From Ursus arctos (lineage: Eukaryota > Chordata > Mammalia > Carnivora > Ursidae), in contig NW_026622841.1 of assembly GCF_023065955.2 (NCBI RefSeq), forward strand, positions 17,556,501 through 17,620,500: a stretch of DNA of 64,000 bases, read 5' to 3'. The notes beneath the pieces were generated by a model, which searched no databases, was not told where the DNA came from, and worked only from the letters and a program-made list of their open reading frames with translations. This document shows, piece by piece, positions 1 through 10,291 of this stretch (position 1 is the first letter of the stretch; each line of letters starts with the position of its first letter). The position numbers and the translations under genes were made by a program.

Positions 1-830
1 GCCAGTGCCCACAGCCATTAACCACAGGAATTGGTTGTTTCTAAGGGACCCTGAAGCCTTTGCCCAAATAGAGACTACTCATCTCTGAATTCAAAATACA
101 GGTTTGCCCGGAATGGATGTGTTCGTACAAATGAAAACATTCAAGTCCTTTCAGGCATTTGTGTTCAAACTTCAGGGTGTATCAAAGTTACCTGGTAGGG
201 AGAGGCACATGGTATTGGATAAGATGCAGACCCCAGGCCTAGAGCCTGAATTTTGATTTTGATGTAAGGGGTCCTTGGCATATACTTCGAGAAACAGTCT
301 GAAGGGTGTCATACGCCATTTGGGTTTCCATAAAGGCCCTCAGAATGGACTCATAACTCATTCAAATTCTCTCCTGCAGATTAGCTTTAAAGGCAACCCA
401 AAGTTTTTAAGGGGGAAAAATCATGTGAAAGGTAGTTTCTCTAGAAAGTTGACAGCAACTAGGAGGAAAAAACGTGCCTGGAATAGACATGACATCTTAA
501 TCATTGGTACTGAGAAGCTGTAATGCCAGACTATAGAAAGCTTAAATAAAACTGTAGCTCTTTTTCTTTTATTAAAGAAAGAAAGCCCAGGAGTACAATA
601 GCAGAACAAGAACTAATTCGGGAAGCTTGCTGGTATGATATTGTCAATCACACCAGTGATGTGGATAAAAGCTTTTAGCACATGAATAATTTCAGTGAAA
701 GGGCTTTATCGCTTTTTATTTGCTGGGCATTTACAGGAGAATAAACATGCTGGTATATATTATATATGGAGTGAAAGTCAGCAGCAAATGAAAGCAAAGA
801 CCCCCAGACCCAGTTACCAGAACAGACTAT

Positions 831-852
831 GGTTGCTTAGCAACCAGGCAAC
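831..852. promoter_or_regulatory. RFX X-box-like palindrome
   Basis: The sequence GGTTGCTTAGCAACC (831-845) is a perfect inverted repeat with 6-base arms and a 3-base spacer. It is followed at once by CAGGCAAC, a further RFX-type half-site of the RGYAAC form. Established RFX sites are GTNRCC, 0-3 spacer bases, then RGYAAC; here the left half has one deviation and the right halves fit. No adjacent gene is visible, so a distal role would be inference. Confidence 0.45.
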
Positions 853-1272
853 TGGAGAATTCTCTCTCCCTTTCTTTCTTTTGTTTTTAGATTGCAGTAA
901 CCTTTGATCAATTTTGGCTGCACAACAAAAGCCTTGGATATTTTGAGCGAAGGGTACCTGCTAATTGGTAGTGGAAGAATGTAGACCATGACACCAATTT
1001 CTCTCTCCCATTTCATGTTAAACAGCAAAACAGTCTAACATTCTTTTTAAAAGTCTTAGTGCTGGTGGGCTAGGTCCCTGATGAATCAGAAGTTACATGA
1101 TAATTGTTTCCAATTACTCTAAAAGATGTTGCTGTCTGTCAGTTCACCTTGATTCTTCTGCTCATCAGCCACCTTTGGAAACCTAGTTTTTGGTCCTAAA
1201 TCCAGTTCCTAAGAAGAAGCATCTGAATGCCCAAGTCCTAAATTGTTGGGAGACTTTAAATGCCTGTTCCTT

Positions 1273-1290
1273 AAAAAAAAAAAAAAAAAA
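1273..1290 (+). repeat. Poly(A) run
   Basis: Eighteen consecutive A bases. No LINE or SINE body is recognisable directly upstream, so I cannot say whether it is a retrotransposon tail or simple slippage. Confidence 0.8.
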
Positions 1291-1631
1291 GTCGTGGAAT
1301 TAGGGAATGCTAAACTGGCAAGTGCTTTATAGATCATCCCGTCTGGCCCTTCTTTTTTTTTACAGGGTCTTTCCATTCAAATTCTTAGGAGGCTACTTGC
1401 TAATGTCCACAAGCCCAGCTACCAGCCATGAAAACTCCAGATTCCTCTTCCCCTCAGGGAGCTTTAAAGCTAGAAGAGTAAGGAAGGGTACAGATAATGA
1501 TCCGACTTGATTCAAATGCCCACCCTTGAAGGGAACTAACTATCTGACAGTTTGCATGTAGCACGTCAATGAAGATTCCGTGGGCTGGAGCAGTCGCTGG
1601 CTTCTAAGGATTAAATCTCACAAAGTCTGCT

Positions 1632-1866
1632 AACAATTTGGATTTGATTTGATTTGATTTTTTTTAAAGATTTTATTTATTTGACACAGAGAGAGAGATA
1701 GCCAGTGAGAGAGAAAACACATGCAGGGGGAGTGGGAGAAGAAGAAGCAGGCTCCCAGCTGAGGAGCCCGATGCGGGGCTCGATCCCAGAACGCTGGGAT
1801 CACTTCCTGAGCCGAAGGCAGACGCTTAATGACTATACCACCCAGGCGCCCCAACAATTTGGATTT
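1632..1866 (-). mobile_element. CAN-SINE with 14-bp target-site duplication
   Basis: A tRNA-Lys-derived carnivoran SINE in reverse orientation. The 5' head (GGGGCGCCTGGGTGG read on the minus strand) ends at about 1852, and the tail lies at the left as T-rich DNA with AAAGATTTTATTTATT. Perfect direct repeats AACAATTTGGATTT flank it at 1632-1645 and 1853-1866, which is hallmark LINE-mediated insertion. The tail side carries extra GATTT units, apparently slippage of the end of the target duplication. The B-box region (GATCGAGCCCC class) is intact on the minus strand. Confidence 0.95.
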
Positions 1867-4684
1867 TAGAGGCCAAGTTTATTTCAATGAAATTAACTTC
1901 CCTGAACCAATCAGGCAGGGACTCCTAATAGGCCAGTAGCGCCCTTTCCTTTGTTGGAAAGAGATGTAAAGGCAGTGGAGGGGGAGACACAGAAAGAAGT
2001 TAGGAAGGTGGGGGTCATTCCTTTCTGAACTCTTGGTTCTTCCTTTTCAGGGTCTTTTGTCAGTTAGAGATGAGTGGGGACCATGAGAGCAGTATAGTTC
2101 TTTTCCCAGATGCTCTTGGTCTGGGATCAGCTTTGGGGAGTGTACTTTGCCTTGATAAGCTGAGGTTAGTTTCATGGCCTCTCCATGGCTCAGATTAAAT
2201 GAGGAGCATAATTCCCAAGAAGCAAATTCCCAGGCCAGGAGGCTTATAAAAGGGATGGCCTTGGTGTTACTCTCTTAAACTTTGTCTAAGTGCCGAGGCA
2301 TGGCAGTGTCCTTTGATGTCTAAGGATGTTGGGCTCGGGGGGGGGGGGTGTTGATCCAAACCAGCCCGAAGAGTATTATAGGATTCCCAATGGGCCAGAG
2401 GACAGGAGTCTAGGCCAACACCCAGTTTTCTGCTCTGAAGCCCCACATGCAGGGTTGTCACCAGTTTATGTTGCAAGAACACAGCAGCTCCTTGTGATTT
2501 GCTGAAAAGAGGATGAGCAACGCTCACCTGCCCTGCAGATCCCCAAAGTCTGAGCTCATTCGTGTTAGGCTGGTGTCCACTGCACCTGTCACTTTTCTCC
2601 CTGTCCTCAATTACTGCCACCTGAGCAACTGCCAGGGCGGGAAGCACTTTGAACTTAAACTGTCTTTGGGTCTGCGCCTTGAGTTGAGCCTTAATTACGG
2701 TTCTCCACCTGCTTCTGCATTCCAGGAAACCTCTGGGAGCCCTTGTGCGGCTCATTTAGAACCTGGAGGATCCCAGAGAGGTCGGCCAAAAATCTGAACG
2801 CCTAGGAAAGAAGAAGCTTACCGTTTCTTTCCTTGGTAGCTGGCTACTCACTCCCCAGTGAGCTGATTCCCATTTCTGTGATAGAGGAGCATGAATGAAA
2901 TTGCATTCTGATGATTACCACTTCCTAAAAGAGGATTTAGGATTATGAGACTATGGTTGCTGAAATACCTTCCTCCTTCCCTCGAGGCAAGAGGGGCCAA
3001 AAACTGGAAGTAAATAGGTCAGTGGAACAGTTGAGCTGTTGAAAGGCTCACAAACGCAAAGCAGGCGCAGAGGGACATGGTTTTGAGTGGTTGAGTTAAA
3101 CACTTTACAGACAGGACTGTTTCATTCTAAGGTTGAACATTTATATGTGAACCTAACCCAGTTGCCAGCAAGAACGACTCCTAATACACTCTTCATGCCC
3201 CGCTCAATGCCGGAGCTGGTCAATTCAGCGTGACGACAATTTAATTTAGTAAATAGTATCAGCCAAATTGGTAATTCTGTGGTGCGGGGGCAAATCAGGA
3301 GGCTGGCTGACTCAATTCTTTGCTTTTCCCCAAGTTGAGTTAGAATCATGTAGAGGTTACCTGTGAGCCTTTGTATCTTTATCCTCCATTATTAACTGTA
3401 TTCTTGGGAACAGGAAGTCAGAGAATTGGCACAGTAGGGAAAATGGGCTCCTCAGAAAATAGCAACCAAGGTGTGTATTGTCTGGGGTTCAGAGACCTAG
3501 AACTTTCTACTGAAAAATCTTTGAATTGGGTATTTTACTCAGAATGTATATTCCCTGTAATTTTTGCTCTGTCAACCATTGGATGTAACATTTTCTTAGA
3601 GAACCCCCATAGAATTAACCCTTTGGGTAGAGTATGCCAATCTGTAAAGTATGTGCTGCTTTTGGTTTTGGCCATTTGTGCAAATTGACAATTTGTAAAA
3701 TTGCTTAATTTCCCAAAAGCTTAGTTTGGTTAATCACAGTTCAAATCGAGGAAAGTAAGAAGGGGAAATGGCAGCACAAGCAAGCCGCCATCACTGAGGG
3801 AGGCCACGGAGCCTTCCACAAAGTGCCGGGATGGGAAGGGAGCATTTGGACACCCAACAAAAGGGGCCTGAGTCTGGGCAGCAGCCCCAAGCAGCCCTTC
3901 CCTCTGGTGTCACATCTGTAGACAAGAAGAATATGGTTGACACTGAGCATCGGCAGAGCAGCCTTGATTAACTTCACAGAGCCCGAAGTGTTGGGGCTGG
4001 CGCACAACGTGCTGTAGGAAGAAGAGGCATTTCAGGAAGGCGTTGGGCAGCCTGGGGACATCTCATGAGAGGTTTGTGAGGCGTGGGTTTCCCGTCCCCA
4101 ATGGTTATGTGCCAGATGCTGTTATCATTTGATTTGCCTAGCAACCATGAAGAACTTTAGGAAAGCAAAACCCTTTATGGGATGTCTTTTCCACATTTCA
4201 ATCCTGTGGCTATGGGGGAAAATGTGAGGAGGGATTAGGGCTTTCTCCAGTTTCCGGTTGTCCCGGTTTCAGATATGACCAGGAGGGTGGAAGGAGAGCT
4301 ATGCTCAGCCCTCGGAGGACATTTGCAGAGGACACATGACTTTCCCCAGACCAAGGGTAGTCTGGGAACTTGCCTCTGCCTCAGGAGTGTGATGACAGCC
4401 AGGTCTCCGGGGCACTTGTGAAGACTTTGAACAGACCTCATCTCAACTGTGTTCTCCCCTCCAGCTTCCAGCCACTGCTTCCTCTCATTTTGCTTCATTT
4501 CTCCCAGAAGATGTTGGCCTCATGGTTTTGCAACTGGGGACATTCCAGCCTTATCAGAGAGCTGGTCCAATGTTTGTCTTGTGTGGATTTCACATTTACT
4601 TAGAGTGCGAGAGTGACTAACCATAGCACAATAGTCTCTTGGTTAATCAAATCGATATTCTTTTATTAAGCACCTAGTTTCATC
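1867..4684. other. Unique noncoding stretch with CpG-retaining block
   Basis: No gene is recognised. A 12-base G run occupies 2337-2348. A minus-strand frame of 162 codons at 2267-2755 has no domain and is judged accidental. At about 3125-3335 the DNA is AT-rich yet keeps several CpGs and homeodomain-core sites (for example CAATTTAATTTAG), a texture often seen in conserved noncoding elements; that interpretation is inference. Confidence 0.5.
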
Positions 4685-4885
4685 CAAGGCTCTGCAGTTA
4701 GCCTGCCTGAGGCTGAATCCTCTATCTGTAGGTGAGTTACTTAACCTCTCAGCGCCACAGTTACTCTGTCTTTAAGATGGGCTAATAGTAGAATTTACGT
4801 CATGGGGTTATGAGGATCAAATGATCCAGCATAGGTAAAGGATTTCAGATAGATCCTGGAACATGGTAAATTCTCAGCAAGTGGA
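4685..4885 (+). mobile_element. MIR SINE relic
   Basis: The order of MIR landmarks is readable: GTGAGTTACTTAACCTCTC, a decayed form of the CTCAGTTT and ATGGGG segments, then TTATGAGGATCAAATGA and a tail resembling TGGCACATAGTAA-type sequence. Divergence is high, as expected for this ancient tRNA-derived mammalian SINE. Confidence 0.8.
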
Positions 4886-5560
4886 CCTAAATAGCACTGT
4901 CACCTGAGGTCGATGGCCACGTTTGTGTGTGTCCTTGCCCGTGTGCACTGCTGCAGAAGAAAGAGGGATGACTTTACTTCTTTCAAAATGTCAGCTCCAC
5001 CAATTCTCCTCACAGCCCTGGTTATTCTCCCAGGTTATAAAATGTTACATTACCTCCTTCAGGGCCTGGTGATGCATTGAAAGGCCCTTTGGTGGTCAGA
5101 CCACTTCTTATAAAGCCTAGCGGTAACAGGAGAACACATTCTTAATCATTTGGGAGTCTACTAAGATAATCTTTGAGACTTCCTTTCAGGCCAGCTTGGT
5201 GTCAGTGTGATACTCACAGAACTGTGGAGGCTGGGGTGTAAGTCTGACGTGCTCTGTTTTGACACCTGCATCCTGAATCTTCTGGTGCCGAAAATGGGGG
5301 TGTTTCTGCTGGAAGACACTTTGGAAGTTGGGGACACTTTAGTCCTCAGAAGGATGAATCACAGGGCCAGGGAGAGTGATGTAGAGGAAATGGAAAGAAC
5401 CAGGGAATCATTGGAGGACACAAATTAATTTCTGGGACCACTCAATTTCACCATTCAGTCCACTTTGTTTTAACACTTGATGGTTTTCAAAATGCTTCCA
5501 AGCATGGAATGTCCAGTCTTGTGGCCAGAATTCCATCTCTACTAACGGAGGATCGTGCTG
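4886..5560. other. Unique noncoding stretch
   Basis: Nothing gene-like or repeat-like is recognised with confidence. Confidence 0.5.
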
Positions 5561-5599
5561 GATTTCAGAAGCTCTGCTCTGAGTGCAGTCTTGCAGACC

Positions 5600-5755
5600 C
5601 AGACATGCTGACCTCAGATTCCCAGACTCGTCATCTATACGATGGGAATAATAATAGAGAACTTGCCTCAACTAGTTGTGCAACTTAAGTGTGAAGTGCT
5701 TAGCACAGTGCCTGGCACATGGCAAGTACTGTGCAAATGTTCACTAGTATAATGC
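5600..5755 (+). mobile_element. MIR SINE relic (3' half)
   Basis: Contains CGTCATCTATACGATGGGA followed by AATAATAATAG and GTGCTTAGCACAGTGCCTGG then CACATGGCAAGTACT. These match the order of the MIR core and 3' end. The 5' tRNA-like head is poorly preserved. Confidence 0.8.
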
Positions 5756-6944
5756 TTAAAAATTTGTATTCCGGGGAGACTTACTAAAAAGATAAGTCTT
5801 TGTTTCTAACTGTGAGGGAAGATAAAGCAGGATGCCGTTGGACTAGGAAGCATCAGACAGTTCTTCTGGATTTTATCTGGGTGATATGCTTCCTTCCTTC
5901 ACAGCAGAATGTTTCGTCTAGGCAGACACCCTGTAAGTACCAAGTGATTATGAACATGAGGCCTGATCTTGTCTGCAGCCCTGATTTGATGCTCCCAGGC
6001 TTGGGTGTCAGGACAGGTGGCACCATATTTCCAGAATTTTCTCTTTCCCTTGGCTGGGTTGCGTAAAGAGTCAGCTCTTTTGTCTTAAAAGCAAGTCCCT
6101 GAAGGTTGTTTTACTCTCTGTAGCTTCCCTCAAAATTGGCCAATGGTTGGGAGCCTCTAGGGAAGATGGTTTATCCCAGCAGGAGAAGATGGGTAGCCTC
6201 AAGTACCTTGACTAAAGTCAGTCACTGGGGCCAGGCCGAGAGCAGCTCAGGGAGCATCAATTCCTGGGTAATAGGGACCTCCACTTTATACAGTCCCCCA
6301 AGCCTCCCAGGTCCTTAATTGCTACTAGGGGTGACACAAAAAGGTGAGCAATCAATGCATGCTTATTTATGATACCCTTGTCCCTGTCATTCTTATTACC
6401 ATTGCCATGCATAATGTATTCTGGTCTGCTCATAATCACGCTGCATGTCGTCCCTATATATTTAATTGTTAAGAAATAAAATTTTAATTAAAAATTGGAA
6501 GTTTTTGAAAGGGACCTAATGTGGAGCAGATTCTCAAGGGAAATAAGACCCAGACATGCATGGATTTTCAACTCTGATGTAGATGGCAATGAATTAAGAG
6601 ACCAGGGGCTACACAGAGTCTCCTGCATTTCAGTGTCTTCTGCTTTATGGTGAAGAAGGTCCAAGTATATTGGTGTCCTGGTGGAAACCACAGTTTTCTG
6701 ATTAAATACACCACAGAAGGCTGTGTCTTTGTGCTGTGGAGCAAGGGAATTGTAAGACAAGTGTTATAGCATGTGGACAACTGTCTATTATTTGAGGAGT
6801 AGACATGCTGTTGGTCAATACTATAGAATATTTTCATCATTCCGTTGCTTCATTTCTCTTCAAAGAGGTAAAGAAGGAATCTGTGTAGGAAACAGAATCT
6901 TGACTAATTAGGAAGGCTTGGCCTTCCGCCCCCCCATAAACTCA
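5756..6944. other. Unique noncoding stretch
   Basis: No gene or confident repeat. Overlapping minus-strand open frames near 6488-6840 are mutually out of frame and look accidental. Confidence 0.5.
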
Positions 6945-7032
6945 TTTATCAGATATGCTCCTATTTTAGCCAGTTACTTTAAAAAGCAAATATTCTTTAT
7001 CAGGCATGTCTCTATTTTAACCAATTACTTTA
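6945..7032 (+). repeat. Imperfect 37-bp direct duplication, 51-bp offset
   Basis: Copies at 6945-6981 and 6996-7032 both start TTTATCAG and end CTATTTTA..CCA.TTACTTTA. They match at 30 of 37 positions by eye and every difference is a transition. A 14-base spacer separates them. It looks like an old local tandem duplication. Confidence 0.7.
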
Positions 7033-7784
7033 TTGCATTTTTATTACAAGTGCAAAGGTCAGGCAGAGTCGATGCCTGCTGTCTACATGGCTCTTAGTCA
7101 CAGCAAACACTGCTGGTCAAGGAACTTTGGAACCAGGCTCTTATTGTCCAAACTGTCATTAGTGCCTAAGTAATTATTATAAATGTCTTTTATATGTCAA
7201 CCATTATGTTGAAAGTCTTCCCAAGTTCAAGCACCCAAGAGGGGGAAATCACCTCCACCTTGGATTCCTCTGATAATCTTGAAAGATTATTTTTTCAACC
7301 CTAAATGGATGTGTATAAAATGGCCTTTTGTGAGGCAAAGCTTATGGTGCCACCCAGTCATAAGTAGAGATTGATAAATGCACAAATATTAATTACACAG
7401 CATGTTAATTTGGGCTAAAATTACAGTTTCCGTTTGAATTTTGAAATTTAATTGGTGATTTGACGATTTGTCTTGGACCAGCCTTTTGCTCGTTCCAGCA
7501 ACCACATAGACAAACGTATTCCACGGTCTCAAACCCTTTGTGCAAGAGACAGGCAGGGGATGGAAGCGGGGGCGGAGAAAATAAAGAAACATAGATATTT
7601 TAGGGGTTTTGAGTGTTCCTTTAATGTTCATTTGGATAATTTTTGCCCCAAATTCTAATTTTCCTCTGATTTTTTCCATCTTTGGGAAGTGGGGAGAGGT
7701 GGTGGGGTGTGGCAGAATAAGCAGAGCCCCATGGACCCCTGAGTTGACTGTCTGGAGTTGACATTCTTGTTACTTTGGGTCAGA
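7033..7784. other. AT-rich unique stretch
   Basis: AT-rich DNA without a recognised gene or repeat. Small complementary open frames at 7389-7679 on both strands are considered random. Confidence 0.5.
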
Positions 7785-7890
7785 ATGCCAGAGTTCAAAT
7801 GGTACTACCATTGGCTGGTTCTGTGGTCTGGGGTAAGTCACCACACCTTGAAGCTTTCATTTCCTCATTTGTATTTCAAAGGAGCCTGCT
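7785..7890 (+). mobile_element. MIR SINE relic (partial)
   Basis: The run GGCTGGTTCTGTGGTCTGGG, GTAAGTCACCACACCTTGAAG, then TTTCATTTCCTCATTTGTA follows the order of the MIR central core (splice-like GTGTGACCTTGGGCAAG and CCTCAGTTTCCTCATCTGTA segments) with heavy divergence. Confidence 0.65.
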
Positions 7891-7896
7891 GGGTAA

Positions 7897-8035
7897 GTAT
7901 TTCTCCAAGTGTGGCCCTCAGTGCTTGTTAAAAATCTGGCTTCTGGCTCCCACTCTGGACCCTCGGACAGCTGGGATGGAGACTGAGAATCTGCATGTTT
8001 AACTTGCCCACAGGTGTTGCACTCAGCAATCTGAG
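7897..8035 (+). mobile_element. MER5-type hAT DNA transposon
   Basis: Reads TTCTCCAAGTGTGGCCCTCA, then CTTGTTAAAAATCTGGCTTC, then GGAGACTGAGAATCTGCATG, which is the order of the short non-autonomous hAT-Charlie element MER5. It has no coding capacity. Confidence 0.7.
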
Positions 8036-8850
8036 GCCACTGGTGGGCAGAGCACTAAGGCTCTGTAGGCTCTCACGGTCCATGGTGCTGGCGGGGACGG
8101 GTATGGGTGGCTGTTCCAGGTGATTGAAGCTGACTGTAGGAGGTATTCATTTCCGGAGAGAGGGCGACAGTGTTCTGGCCTATGGTCAGGGAGGAATGGG
8201 ACTCAAAGGTCTGGTTGCATCCACTTTCACTTCCCTGAGACGCTGTCCCTCCTGGGTGAGACTGGATAAGGCTCCATGTCCAGGAGGAGTGCAGAAACCT
8301 TGGGCAACCCTCTCACTGTTTCGTTTGCTTGTAGCCCAAACAGTCTAACAATTGACTTCACCCACAGAATTCAGCCCTGGATGCAGCTTTTATTTCTAGA
8401 GCTGGGTGCAGTTGGGACAAAGGTTCTTTCTTCCTCCCTCCTTCCCTCCTCAGAGGTTCAGTAGAAGAACGGTCCAGAGAAAGATGAGTTTTCTTTGTGC
8501 CACTTTCTCCATGTGACTTTTCAACTTGCCATTTGTGAGTGTGTTAAGTGGTTGAATGTGGACCAGTTAAAAGCCCGTACGGCAGTGGAGTTGGGGATCT
8601 GAAATCATGCTACAATTCTCAGGCTTTGGGCGATCTTCTTTGACTCTGGTGCACCTAAGGATGGCTCCCAGTTTTCATAGGCCTCCAAGCTGCAAAATTC
8701 CCAGAAATCCTTCTCGTGCTCATCGGTGTCACCACCATCACCACCCTTCTTCTATTCCCGTGGTTCTTAAGAGTGTGTTGCACTTTCCAGTGTGTTTGTA
8801 TCTGTAACTGGTTTGGGCCGCCTACCAGCTCTGAGAGGTGAGAGAAAACA
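8036..8850. other. Unique noncoding stretch
   Basis: No gene recognised. Contains a short CAC/CAT-rich microsatellite-like patch around 8728-8748. Possible MIR-like debris lies just beyond, at 8855-8930, too decayed to name. Confidence 0.45.
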
Positions 8851-8989
8851 AGATCATTACCTCCTGTTCCAGGTGGGGAGATGAATAAATAGATTAAGTG
8901 ACATGCACAGCTTTACCTGACTTAACTTTTCTTCCCTCTTCTTCCTAACTCCAGGGCACTTCATCGAGATGTCACTCTCATGGGTCTTA

Positions 8990-9130
8990 CCTCTTCTCAT
9001 CTTGTATTATCTGCTTCCCTGTCACACTTCTTGAAAGCAGGGTCCATACCTATAACCCCTATATGATTCTGTGTCCCTGTACACAACAGGTGCTCAATCA
9101 GTGCTCACCAAATGAATCAGTATGAACCAT
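8990..9130 (+). mobile_element. LINE-2 3' end
   Basis: The motif series CTTGAAAGCAGGGTCCATACC, TGTGTCCCTG and CAGGTGCTCAATCAGTGCTC, followed by AAATGAATCA, is the standard 3' end of LINE-2 (gagggcaggg, cctggcacat, gctcaataaatg landmarks) in plus orientation. Confidence 0.75.
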
Positions 9131-9150
9131 ATATAGTACCATTTCTCAAG

Positions 9151-9558
9151 CAGCCACTATGTGCTTTTTTTTAATTATTTTTTATTTTAATGATTTTTTA
9201 TTATCTTATGTTAGTCACCATACAGTACATCCCTGGTTTCCGATGTAAGGCTCGGTGATTCATTAGTTGCGTATAACACCCAGTGCACCATGCAATACGT
9301 GCCCTCCTTACTACCCATCACCAGCCTATCCCATTCCCCCACCCCCTCCCCTCTGAGGCCCTCAGTTTGTTTCTCAGAGTCCATAGTCTCTCATGTTTCA
9401 TTCCCCCTTCTGATTACCCCCCCTTTCTTTATCCCTTTCTTCCCCTACTGATCATCCTAGTTCTTATGTTCCATAGATGAGAGAAATCATATGATAGTTG
9501 TCTTTCTCTGCTTGACTTATTTCACTTAGCATTATCTCCTCCAGCCACTATGTGCTTT
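9151..9558 (-). mobile_element. 5'-truncated carnivoran L1 with 17-bp target duplication
   Basis: A 374-bp L1 3' end on the minus strand (9168-9541). The poly(T) side is at the left and the segment TTATGTTAGTCACCATACAG follows; read on the minus strand this is the terminal 3' UTR of a carnivoran L1. Perfect 17-bp direct repeats CAGCCACTATGTGCTTT lie at 9151-9167 and 9542-9558, proving target-primed insertion and precise 5' truncation. Low divergence from the copy at 41797 suggests a lineage-specific age. No ORF2 coding sequence is included. Confidence 0.93.
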
Positions 9559-9565
9559 GAGCCTT

Positions 9566-9796
9566 AACATACTTCATCGCTTGGGGGCGCCTGGGTGGCA
9601 CAGCGGTTGAGCGTCTGCCTTCGGCTCAGGGCGTGATCCTGGCGTTATGGGATCGAGCCCCACATCAGGCTCCTCTGCTATGAGCCTGCTTCTTCCTCAC
9701 CCACTCCCCCTGCTTGTGTTCCCTCTCTCGCTGGCTGTCTCTATCTCTGTTGAATAAATAAATAAAATCTTTAAAAAAAAAAACATACTTCATCGC
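9566..9796 (+). mobile_element. Young CAN-SINE with 15-bp target duplication
   Basis: A full-length plus-strand SINE with GGGGCGCCTGGGTGGC head, A-box-like TGGCACAGCGG, B-box-like GGGATCGAGCCCC, CT-rich body ending in CTCTCGCTGGCTGTCTCTAT, and a tail AATAAATAAATAAAATCTTT plus A-run. The flanks AACATACTTCATCGC are identical at 9566-9580 and 9782-9796. It inserted only 8 bp beyond the L1 target duplication. This subtype is typical of bear, seal and mustelid genomes. Confidence 0.96.
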
Positions 9797-9945
9797 ATTC
9801 AATTCTATAGCCTTCTGCAGTAGGTACACTTTTTCATCCCCATTTTACAAAGGGAAAGCTGAGGCTTAGCAAGGTTAGGGGATTTGGCCGAGGTCATGGA
9901 GCTAGTAAGTGATGAAACCAGGATTTGAACCTGGACCAGGATTTG
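9797..9945 (-). mobile_element. MIR SINE relic, antisense
   Basis: Reads CCCCATTTTACAAAGGGAAA, GCTGAGGCTTAGCAAGG and GGTCATGGAGCTAGTAAGTG then GATTTGAACC, which is the reverse complement of the MIR core (tcctcatctgtaaaatgggg and the tRNA-like B-box side). Confidence 0.85.
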
Positions 9946-10091
9946 ACTGGTCCAGCTGCTGTGCTTTATCAATACCGTGTACTGAATGGTGGTTGTACAA
10001 GGAATTAAGAACAAACCAGACTAGAGGCCAGGTCTCCTGACTCCAGGAGTCAGTGTCCAGAGGCCTGGTGCAGCTTATGAGCATCCTTTAA

Positions 10092-10291
10092 AATAATCCA
10101 CCTGGGTGGTTCAGTCAGTTGGGCATCTGACTCTTGGTTTCAGCTGACGTCATGATCTCGGGGTCCTGGGATCGAGCCCCGTGTTGGGCTCCGTGCTCAG
10201 CGTGGAGTCTGCTTGTCCCTCTTCCTCCCCATGCTTGTTCTCATGCTCTCTCTTTCAAATAAATAAATAAAATAAAAAATAATAATCCACC
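10092..10291 (+). mobile_element. CAN-SINE containing a perfect CRE palindrome
   Basis: A plus-strand SINE starting at CCTGGGTGGTTCAGTCAG, so it lacks the first bases of the usual head. It has a GGGATCGAGCCCC B box and an AAATAAATAAATAAAAT-type tail. AATAATCCACC flanks it at 10092-10102 and 10281-10291. At 10145-10152 it carries TGACGTCA, a full cAMP-response-element palindrome created within the tRNA-related region. Confidence 0.92.

Larger units (their letters stand above)
1..1630. other. Unique noncoding stretch
   Basis: No gene or clear repeat family is recognisable. Open frames are short and lack splice-flanked or domain-bearing sequence. The stretch contains an X-box-like palindrome (listed separately) and an 18-base poly(A) run at 1273-1290. 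Composition is AT-leaning with scattered pyrimidine tracts. Intronic or intergenic sequence is the simplest reading. Confidence 0.6.

Noticed and set aside
2267..2755. 162-codon minus-strand open frame
   Set aside because: Runs across a poly(G) tract and has no recognisable domain; a partly overlapping plus-strand frame is equally open.
9583..9665. Functional tRNA gene
   Set aside because: The A-box and B-box-like sequences belong to the tRNA-derived head of a SINE and cannot fold into a complete tRNA.
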